Positions 1 to 7,084 of a stretch of 7,084 nt of DNA are shown here, piece after piece. Below the pieces are notes generated by a model. That model was given only the letters and a program-made list of their open reading frames with translations. It was not told where the DNA came from and searched no databases. A program made the position numbers and the translations under genes. How positions within the stretch are numbered: position 1 is the stretch's first letter; each line of letters begins with the position of its first letter. This DNA is from Alphaproteobacteria bacterium (GTDB taxonomy: Bacteria; Pseudomonadota; Alphaproteobacteria; Rickettsiales; SXRF01), in contig JAFATP010000171.1 in assembly GCA_019243895.1 (NCBI GenBank), forward strand, positions 1 to 7,084. The letters are read 5' to 3'.

Positions 1-1833
<1,833 letters not shown>

Positions 1834-1859
1834 GCGCCACTCCACGCATTGAGTGCCGC
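1834..1859 (+). other. Stem-loop just after rpoC stop (possible weak terminator or processing site)
   Basis: Directly after the rpoC stop codon, GCG (1834-1836) and CACTC (1838-1842) can pair with GAGTG (1851-1855) and CGC (1857-1859). There is one C-C mismatch and an 8-nt loop. No T-rich run follows, so it is not a standard intrinsic terminator. It could attenuate read-through from rpoC into the next gene, or be chance. Confidence 0.25.
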
Positions 1860-1865
1860 AGCCGC

Positions 1866-1871
1866 GGAGAA
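1866..1871 (+). promoter_or_regulatory. Shine-Dalgarno sequence deciding the start of the dGTPase-like gene
   Basis: GGAGAA lies 5 nt before the ATG at 1877 (GGAG core 7 nt away), which is good spacing. The upstream in-frame GTG at 1853 has no such sequence, and it falls inside the stem-loop after rpoC. This favours ATG 1877 over GTG 1853. It is the clearest ribosome binding site in the window. Confidence 0.7.
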
Positions 1872-1876
1872 GCTCC

Positions 1877-3322
1877 ATGGATCTCGCCTGCCCGGTATCC
1901 TTCGGCGGCCGCAGCGCCGAAGACCGGCGATATGCCGTTATGCGCCCTTTCCGCGAGCAATTGGACGTGGAAGTATCGGGAAGCGGATATCCGTTTCTGG
2001 ATGATCTGACTGCCATACTTCGTTGCAGAGAGCTGCACCGCCTGCAGGGGCAGCAGCAACTCTCGGTAGCTCCGAGCTATGACGTGCGCTCTCGTCTGGC
2101 TCATACGGGAGATGTGGGCGTGGTGGGAGAGTTAATTGCCAGGGAGCTCGGGCTGGACCAAAACAGCAGCGACCTGGTGCGAGCCATCGCCAGCATTCAC
2201 GATATCGGGCATATGCCGTTTAATCACTGCGGGGAGCAGGCAGCCAACGCTCTTTTCGAGGCTCACGGCATGAAATGGACGCATGACGCCGCCGGCCTGC
2301 GCGTGATTAATGAGTGGAGCAATCGCGGTTTGTCGTATCCGGGCCTGAATCTGAGCCTGGACATACTGGAGGGGTTGGCCAAGCGCTATTGGCGCTATCC
2401 GGGTGCCGGTCCTTATGACCGCTATAACCATGACCTCGCGGAGCTGCCGCCATCGATTCTGGAAATCAATGAAAAATACACTCGCTGCCTCCCGGGCGAA
2501 AAACCGATTCAAGGACTTCACTTAGACGAACAGAATCACATCGAAGGACAGATTGCCGCCATTGCAGACTGGATTGCCTTCACCGCCACCGATATTGCGG
2601 ACGGTTTGCGCAGCGGGATCATGAGGGTGGATGCCGTGAAATCCAGCTTTCCCCGAGCAGCCAAATTATATGGAGATGCCGCGGAGCAACTAAGGGAATA
2701 CCGGCAAAGATTGGAGAAGTACCCTGCTGAAGAGCGCCATGCGCGTTATGGACTTAAACGCGATACGGGCGCCCGCACGGCATCCATCGGCAGCTTAATG
2801 ACCACGCAGATCACGAATATGCTGATTGCAGACGTTGTGGCGCAGACAAAAGCCAATATTAAGAAGGAGATAAACGCTGGGAATCTGCGCCACGGCGATG
2901 ACGTACGGAAATTGCCGCATCTTCTGGTGGCCTTCTCTCCGGAGATGCAACAGGAAGTCGAGCAATTCGGCGCATATTGCAAAAAAGTATTTGCGCCTTT
3001 GGACGTGCCGCTGGCGGAAGCGGTGGAATTGACCATCAAGGACATCGTGAGCGGCGCAATGAAATTGCCCGCCGGATGGGGGCAGGAACAGCAGCGTCTA
3101 AGGAATGCCGAAGACATGGAGAAGAAAGAGCCGGCGTTGCTTGAACTGGCCTGCGCTTATCTAACGTGTGTCGCAAACGATGGGGACGTATTACGCCATA
3201 TTAAGGAAAATCATCAGGAATTTTGGCATAATAATTTGGAAAAACATGTGATTTGCAAACCGATCTCTCCCGTTCTTCCGGCGGATGTAAAAGGTGAGTA
3301 TAGGAGCGGTCCGGGCAGGTAG
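1877..3322 (+). CDS. HD-domain dNTP triphosphohydrolase, dGTPase-like (divergent)
   Basis: This 481-aa protein belongs to the HD-superfamily dGTPase/dNTP triphosphohydrolase group, which cleaves dNTPs to deoxynucleosides and triphosphate. Metal ligands are visible: H76 in SRLAHTGDV, H108-D109 in HDIGHMPFNHCGE, and D231 in IADWIAF. H117 and E120 align with the catalytic H126 and E129 of E. coli Dgt. Other family marks are RLQGQQQ (55-61), SYPGLNLSLDILEGLAK (153-169) and DIADGLRSG (239-247). The first section is divergent: the usual RD-rich stretch before RLQ and the KTQV motif are changed. Residues from about 255 to the end (helical, charged) show no domain I recognise. The start is ATG 1877 because of its GGAGAA site; GTG 1853 would add 8 residues. 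GC is lower than in the flanking genes, most clearly near the 3' end (21 of 60 bases at 3181-3240), which suggests separate ancestry. Substrate preference and role (dNTP balance or phage defence) cannot be read from sequence. Confidence 0.88.
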   Translation: MDLACPVSFGGRSAEDRRYAVMRPFREQLDVEVSGSGYPFLDDLTAILRCRELHRLQGQQQLSVAPSYDVRSRLAHTGDVGVVGELIARELGLDQNSSDLVRAIASIHDIGHMPFNHCGEQAANALFEAHGMKWTHDAAGLRVINEWSNRGLSYPGLNLSLDILEGLAKRYWRYPGAGPYDRYNHDLAELPPSILEINEKYTRCLPGEKPIQGLHLDEQNHIEGQIAAIADWIAFTATDIADGLRSGIMRVDAVKSSFPRAAKLYGDAAEQLREYRQRLEKYPAEERHARYGLKRDTGARTASIGSLMTTQITNMLIADVVAQTKANIKKEINAGNLRHGDDVRKLPHLLVAFSPEMQQEVEQFGAYCKKVFAPLDVPLAEAVELTIKDIVSGAMKLPAGWGQEQQRLRNAEDMEKKEPALLELACAYLTCVANDGDVLRHIKENHQEFWHNNLEKHVICKPISPVLPADVKGEYRSGPGR

Positions 3323-3334
3323 CCCACAGCGTTA

Positions 3335-3363
3335 TTGACCGGCGGCGCGTGCAACGTTAGGTT
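3335..3363 (+). promoter_or_regulatory. Candidate sigma70-type promoter for the trpGDC unit
   Basis: In the 65-nt gap between the dGTPase-like gene and trpG, TTGACC (3335-3340; 5 of 6 to the -35 consensus) is followed after 17 nt by TAGGTT (3358-3363; 3 of 6 to the -10 consensus). Transcription would start near 3370, leaving a leader of about 18 nt. That is too short for a leader peptide or attenuator. The -10 match is poor, so this is tentative. Confidence 0.35.
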
Positions 3364-3387
3364 CGCGATGTATTTCAGACGCTAAAA

Positions 3388-3957
3388 ATGAAAATCCTTC
3401 TTCTCGATAATTACGACAGCTTCACTTACAACCTGCTGCATTACCTGGCGGAACTTGGAGCGGAGGTAGAGGTGCGCCGCAATGACGCCGTCACCGTGGA
3501 CAGTATTCTGGCTTCTCCGCCCGAGGGTATCGTGATTTCCCCAGGCCCCGGCGCGCCGAAAGACTCCGGCATTTGCCTGGAGCTGGTAATGCGCGCTTCC
3601 GGCCGCATTCCCCTTCTGGGCGTATGTCTGGGCCATCAGGCCATCGGCGAAGGCTTCGGCGGGCGCGTCATCCGCGCGCAGCATCCCATGCACGGCAAGA
3701 CCAGCGACATCATTCACCACGGCAAAGGCATTTTCGCCGGCCTGCCCTCGCCTTTTCAGGCCACCCGCTATCACTCGCTAATCGTGGAGCGCCAAACGCT
3801 GCCGGACTGCTTGGAGATCACCGCCGAAACGCAAGACGGCGTCATCATGGGGCTGATGCACAAGCAACACCCCACGCACGGCGTGCAATTCCATCCCGAA
3901 AGCATCGCCTCCGCCCACGGGCATGACATCATCCGTAATTTTCTAAACCTCTTATGA
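3388..3957 (+). CDS. trpG: Anthranilate synthase component II (glutamine amidotransferase)
   Basis: This complete 189-aa class I glutamine amidotransferase takes ammonia from glutamine and passes it to TrpE for anthranilate synthesis, the first committed step of tryptophan synthesis. Visible motifs are LLLDNYDSFTYNL (4-16), SPGPGAPKDSG (51-61), GVCLGHQAIGEGFGG (78-92) with nucleophile C80, the HGK-TSD stretch (102-107) and GVQFHPES (165-172) with H169 and E171 completing the triad. Length is normal for a free-standing subunit. ATG 3388 gives the canonical N-terminus and has no clear Shine-Dalgarno site. The stop overlaps the trpD start (ATGA). No trpE is next to it, so its partner must be encoded elsewhere. 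The close relative PabA (aminodeoxychorismate synthase) shares these motifs, and one protein can serve both pathways. The trpD-trpC neighbours favour trpG. Confidence 0.95.
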   Translation: MKILLLDNYDSFTYNLLHYLAELGAEVEVRRNDAVTVDSILASPPEGIVISPGPGAPKDSGICLELVMRASGRIPLLGVCLGHQAIGEGFGGRVIRAQHPMHGKTSDIIHHGKGIFAGLPSPFQATRYHSLIVERQTLPDCLEITAETQDGVIMGLMHKQHPTHGVQFHPESIASAHGHDIIRNFLNLL

Positions 3958-4997
3958 CCGACAACGCGATTCAGCCGCTGTTGGCGCTGCTGGCGGAAGG
4001 CCGCCATTTAAGCCACGATCAGGCGACGCGAGCCTTCCAGGTCATTATGAACGGCGGGGCAACGCCGGCGCAGATGGCGGCGTTCCTGACGGCCCTGCGA
4101 ATGAAGGGAGAAACGGTGGAGGAAATCGCCGCGGGCGCGGAAGTGCTGCGCCTGAAGGCGGCGAAATTCTCAGCGCCTGCCGAAGCCATGGATACCTGCG
4201 GCACCGGCGGCGACGGCCGCGGCACGCTGAATATCTCCACCGCCACCGCGCTGGTGCTGGCGGCCTGCGGCGTTCCGGTGGTCAAGCACGGCAACCGCGC
4301 CGTTTCCTCTGCCAGCGGCTCCGCCGACATACTGGAAGCGCTGGGCGCGAAAATCGATGTGCCGCCGCCTCTGATGGAACGCGCACTACAGGAAACCAAT
4401 TTCTGCTTCCTCTTTGCGCCGCGCTACCACGCGGCCACGCGGCACGTCGCTCCGGTGCGGCAGGAGCTGCGTTTCCGCACCGTGTTCAACCTGCTGGGGC
4501 CGCTTTCCAACCCGGTGCAGCCTTCGCGTCAGTTGCTGGGCGTATTTGCGCCGGAATGGGTGGAGAAAATGGCCCAGGTGCTGATTGCGCTCGGCACCGC
4601 GCGGGCCTGGGTGGTGCATGGGCACAGCGGCATCGACGAGCTTTCGCTTACCGGCCCTTCCACGGTGGCGGAAGTGACGGACGGAAAAATGCGCCTGCTA
4701 CAGATTTCCCCCGAAGACGCCGGTCTCCGCCCTTCCCCGCTTTCCGCCCTGGCGGGAGGCAGCCCGGCGGAGAATGCGGAAAAGCTCACCAGCCTGCTGA
4801 TAAGCGAAAAAAGCCCATACCGCGATGCCGTGCTGCTGAACGCCGCCGCCGGGCTGGTGATTGCCGACAAAGCGCCGGATTTGCGCACAGGCGCGGCGCA
4901 AGCCGCGGAAACCATCGACAGCGGCGCAGCGCTTGGCGTGCTGCGGCGGTTTATCGGTATCACGCAGGAGCATCTCGCAACGGCAAAAAATGGCTGA
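3954..4997 (+). CDS. trpD: Anthranilate phosphoribosyltransferase
   Basis: This complete 347-aa cytosolic enzyme transfers the phosphoribosyl group of PRPP to anthranilate, the second step of the tryptophan pathway. After a helical N-terminal domain (about 1-70), the PRPP-binding glycine motif GTGGDGRGTLNIST is at 83-96. It is followed by VKHGNRAVSSASGSAD (110-125) and PVRQELRFRTVFNLLGPLSNP (167-187), with the anthranilate-binding Arg expected at R169. The metal-binding Asp-Glu pair is D228-E229 in HSGIDELS. Length is typical of the family. The start overlaps the trpG stop by 4 nt and there is no separate ribosome binding site, which points to translational coupling. The 3' end overlaps trpC by 8 nt. 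Nothing looks broken. Confidence 0.97.
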   Translation: MTDNAIQPLLALLAEGRHLSHDQATRAFQVIMNGGATPAQMAAFLTALRMKGETVEEIAAGAEVLRLKAAKFSAPAEAMDTCGTGGDGRGTLNISTATALVLAACGVPVVKHGNRAVSSASGSADILEALGAKIDVPPPLMERALQETNFCFLFAPRYHAATRHVAPVRQELRFRTVFNLLGPLSNPVQPSRQLLGVFAPEWVEKMAQVLIALGTARAWVVHGHSGIDELSLTGPSTVAEVTDGKMRLLQISPEDAGLRPSPLSALAGGSPAENAEKLTSLLISEKSPYRDAVLLNAAAGLVIADKAPDLRTGAAQAAETIDSGAALGVLRRFIGITQEHLATAKNG

Positions 4998-5790
4998 TAC
5001 GCTTTCGGAAATTTGCGCCGCCAAGCGCCAGCACATCCAACGGCGCAAACAAGAACGCTCGGAAGCGGCGCTGCTAGAGGAAGCACGCCATGCGGGGGCG
5101 GCGCGCGGCTTTCGGCAGGCGCTGTGCGCAAAGCAGGACGCGGGCGCGTTCGGGCTGATCGCCGAGATCAAGAAAGCAAGCCCAAGCCGGGGAGTAATCC
5201 GCGCCGATTTCAGCCCGCCCAAGCTCGCTGAAGCCTACGCGCAAGGCGGAGCGGCCTGTCTTTCGGTGCTAACGGATGAGCCGTTCTTCCAGGGTTACGA
5301 CGACTTTCTTCGCGCCGCCCGTGAAGCGTGCGAGCTGCCGGTGCTGCGCAAGGATTTCATGCTGGAGCCGTATCAGATCATCGAATCGCGGGCTTTGGGC
5401 GCGGATTGCGTGCTGCTGATCCTGGCCGCGCTTGGCGACGCGCAATATGCCGAACTGTTCGCCGCCGCCCGCTCCCTGGCGCTGGACGTGCTGGTGGAAG
5501 TGCATGACGAGCGGGAGCTGGAACGCGCGCTCACCCGTGCTTCCCCGGATATAGTCGGCATTAATAACCGCGATTTGCGCAGCTTTAAGACCGATCTTAG
5601 CGTCTCGGAAACGCTTGCCCGCCACCTGCCGGAGCCTATACTGAAAATCAGCGAAAGCGGCATACGCGCGTATGCGGATTTAACGCGGCTGGCGGAAAGC
5701 GGCATCCGCTGTTTCCTGGTGGGCGAATCCCTCATGCGCGAGCAGGATGTTGCCGCCGCCACGCAACGCTTACTGAACGGCACGGTATGA
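4990..5790 (+). CDS. trpC: Indole-3-glycerol phosphate synthase
   Basis: This 266-aa TIM-barrel enzyme decarboxylates and closes the ring of carboxyphenylamino-deoxyribulose phosphate to give indole-3-glycerol phosphate. Family motifs and likely catalytic residues are visible: EIKKASPSRG (59-68, with E59 and K61), LTDEPFFQG (94-102), LRKDF (119-123, with K121), LVEVH (168-172, with E170), GINNRDL (190-196, with N192), and SESGI (221-225, with E222). The C-terminal phosphate-binding stretch is FLVGESLM (242-249). ATG 4990 is chosen because the protein then begins MADTLSEI, usual for the family; the longer open frame upstream is trpD read out of frame. The gene overlaps trpD by 8 nt. AGGAG lies 19 nt upstream inside trpD, too far to be a convincing ribosome binding site. 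It is monofunctional, with no fused TrpF domain. Confidence 0.97.
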   Translation: MADTLSEICAAKRQHIQRRKQERSEAALLEEARHAGAARGFRQALCAKQDAGAFGLIAEIKKASPSRGVIRADFSPPKLAEAYAQGGAACLSVLTDEPFFQGYDDFLRAAREACELPVLRKDFMLEPYQIIESRALGADCVLLILAALGDAQYAELFAAARSLALDVLVEVHDERELERALTRASPDIVGINNRDLRSFKTDLSVSETLARHLPEPILKISESGIRAYADLTRLAESGIRCFLVGESLMREQDVAAATQRLLNGTV

Positions 5791-6473
5791 GCACAGTCGC
5801 ATCGCCTTTCCAATGGGACGACGGCATCGCTTTAGGATTTTTTCTGTTGAGCTGGATCGCCTATGCCGGACTTTCCGACCATCCCCGCCGGCAGCAGGAC
5901 AGCCTCCTTGCCGTCACCAACCGCTATCGCCTGAAATGGATGCAGGAGATGCTGAAGCGCGACAACCGCATGATGGACGCCACAATGGTGGGAAACCTGC
6001 TGCGCAGCATCACGTTTTTCGCCAACACCACCATCTTTATCCTGCTGGGCCTAATGGGCATGCTGGGTTATCAGGACCGGCTTGCCAACATCTTCGCCGC
6101 CATTCCATTCTCACGCCCCACCGAAGGATTTATGTGGGAGGTGAAAATCTTCCTGCTGATTTTCATCTTCATTCACGCCTTCTTCAAATACACCTGGTCG
6201 CTGCGGCAGTATAATTATGCCTGCATCTATATCGCTTCCTGCCCGCAACGTGGCGAAAGCGTCGATTACGATAGCATCGCCCAGCGTGGTGCGTGGCTGG
6301 TCGGCAATGCGGCCAAGCATTTCAACCACGGCCTGCGCTCGTATTATTTCGGGCTGGGCGCGCTGGCATGGTTCATTCATCCGATGATATTCATTGCCGC
6401 CACCGGATGGGTCGTATTCATCACGCACCGGCGGGAATTCCGTTCCGGCACGCTGAAAAACCTGGCGGAATAG
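5787..6473 (+). CDS. DUF599-family integral membrane protein
   Basis: This 228-aa protein has the pattern of the DUF599 family, whose function is unknown. Four membrane segments can be picked out at about 11-29, 73-95, 117-137 and 185-212. The most conserved part is between the first two: SLLAVTNRYRLKWMQEML (39-56) with the R-x-x-WM signature, then KRDNRMMDATMVGNLL and SITFFANTT (74-82). After the third segment come YTWSLRQYNYACIYI (135-149) and an HFNHGLRSYYF stretch (178-188), which is also family-like. It probably sits in the inner membrane and has no signal peptide. Its ATG overlaps the trpC stop by 4 nt (ATGA), so it is very likely co-translated with the trp genes, although a metabolic link is not evident. 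The family assignment is from pattern recall; the membrane topology is inferred from hydrophobicity. Confidence 0.8.
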   Translation: MSTVASPFQWDDGIALGFFLLSWIAYAGLSDHPRRQQDSLLAVTNRYRLKWMQEMLKRDNRMMDATMVGNLLRSITFFANTTIFILLGLMGMLGYQDRLANIFAAIPFSRPTEGFMWEVKIFLLIFIFIHAFFKYTWSLRQYNYACIYIASCPQRGESVDYDSIAQRGAWLVGNAAKHFNHGLRSYYFGLGALAWFIHPMIFIAATGWVVFITHRREFRSGTLKNLAE

Positions 6474-6483
6474 CGGACTTATC

Positions 6484-7084
6484 ATGGATATACTTTCGGA
6501 AATCGTCTCCTGGGTGTCGCGCATTTTAGGCGGCGGCAAGCCATCCGCCGGGAACTCCTGGCAGGATTATGCGCGGCTGTCCTCTCCCGCCAGGCCCTCC
6601 ATTGTCGCGAGCGATCTGGTGGACATGAGCAGCTACCGCAAGGCGCAGCGTATGGCGCAATGCGGCGGCATCGACCCGCTGGAAGTGTTCGTCGCTTATG
6701 CTCAGGATAATCATGTATATGACGCCGGCGGACGCATCGCGCCGGTGGACGCGGAAATCTACCGCCACACACCGCCGGATGGCCGAGTCAATAAATTCAA
6801 ACAGGTGTATCGGCACGATGCGAAACTGCTGCTGCACAAGGCGCTGGCCGATATCGTGGTGGATGCGGCGATGGAACTGCAAACCCAGCACGGCTGGAAG
6901 CTGCGGCTGTATGACGGGCTGCGCACCGTGGATGCCGCCTTCCTGATGCATTATAACGCTGACCCGAAATGGCTGGAGGCGGGCCTTCTGGCCAAGCCCG
7001 GCGAGAGCGCGCATAACCGCGGGCTCGCCATCGACAGCATGGTGGTGGACGCCGGCGGCCGCGAAATCGACATGGGCGGGCATT
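6484..7084 (+). CDS. M15-family D-Ala-D-Ala dipeptidase, VanX/DdpX-like (3' partial)
   Basis: An open frame begins at ATG 6484, 10 nt after the DUF599 stop, and runs off the right edge without a stop after 200 residues. It resembles zinc dipeptidases that split D-Ala-D-Ala. LYDGLRTVDA (142-151) holds the transition-state Arg, R147 (VanX R71). GESAHNRGLAID (173-184) fits SxHxxGxAxD, with zinc ligands H177 and D184 (VanX H116 and D123). It is followed by GREIDMGGH (192-200), matching the family's DMG-x-x-F/D stretch. The catalytic Glu and third zinc ligand His should lie just beyond the window. The N-terminus (MDILSEIVSWVSRILGG) is a short hydrophobic/amphipathic helix, not a clear signal peptide, so location is uncertain. 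GCGGA at 6473-6477 is a weak ribosome binding site. It could serve in D-Ala recycling or cell-wall turnover; vancomycin resistance is not implied. A different M15 peptidase specificity is possible. Confidence 0.8.
   Translation, partial: MDILSEIVSWVSRILGGGKPSAGNSWQDYARLSSPARPSIVASDLVDMSSYRKAQRMAQCGGIDPLEVFVAYAQDNHVYDAGGRIAPVDAEIYRHTPPDGRVNKFKQVYRHDAKLLLHKALADIVVDAAMELQTQHGWKLRLYDGLRTVDAAFLMHYNADPKWLEAGLLAKPGESAHNRGLAIDSMVVDAGGREIDMGGH

Noticed and set aside
1853..1876. GTG 1853 as the start of the dGTPase-like gene
   Set aside because: It has no Shine-Dalgarno site and sits in the post-rpoC hairpin, whereas ATG 1877 has GGAGAA at good spacing.
3313..3325. GGGC/GCCC hairpin at the end of the dGTPase-like gene as a terminator
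   Set aside because: The stem is only 4 bp, overlaps the stop codon and has no T-run after it.
4861..4989. N-terminal extension of trpC by 43 residues
   Set aside because: The added residues are Arg-rich and are trpD read out of frame. The family's normal N-terminus begins at ATG 4990.
4529..5131. 200-aa open frame on the - strand across the trpD/trpC junction
   Set aside because: It lies opposite two well-supported genes in high-GC sequence, its product has a low-complexity Ala/Ser/Pro make-up, and it has no recognisable motif.
6526..7083. 185-aa open frame on the - strand at the right end
   Set aside because: It is the reverse shadow of the M15 dipeptidase, whose + strand frame carries the catalytic motifs.

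Overview
The window looks like a stretch of alphaproteobacterial chromosome. The basis is the strong match of the RpoC C-terminal half to the proteobacterial form, the high GC of most genes, and a compact trpG-trpD-trpC cluster. The genus cannot be named from the sequence alone. All supported genes lie on the + strand. There are no tRNA or rRNA genes, CRISPR arrays, insertion sequences or long repeats that I can see.

Layout: (1) 1-1833 is the 3' part of rpoC (RNA polymerase beta' subunit), cut by the left edge. (2) About 1877-3322 is a divergent HD-domain dNTP triphosphohydrolase (dGTPase-like) of 481 aa. It is visibly lower in GC than its neighbours and sits where rpsL would normally follow rpoC. 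(3) 3388-5790 is trpG, trpD and trpC, joined by 4- and 8-nt overlaps. (4) 5787-6473 is a four-helix DUF599-type membrane protein overlapping trpC by 4 nt. (5) From 6484 to the right edge is the start of a VanX/DdpX-like M15 D-Ala-D-Ala dipeptidase, cut by the window end.

How the genes work together: TrpG supplies ammonia for anthranilate synthesis, TrpD adds the phosphoribosyl group, and TrpC closes the indole ring. Three steps of tryptophan synthesis are therefore encoded in one transcription unit, but trpE, trpF, trpB and trpA are not here. The DUF599 protein and the dipeptidase appear to be read through from the same unit, although neither has a known link to tryptophan. A weak sigma70-like promoter in the 65-nt gap before trpG may start this unit.

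Most of the window is core metabolism. The part that best merits a second look is the dGTPase-like gene: divergent, compositionally distinct, with its own strong ribosome binding site, and placed between two core blocks. Enzymes of this family can have a housekeeping role or act in phage defence by nucleotide depletion. The sequence alone does not decide between these.
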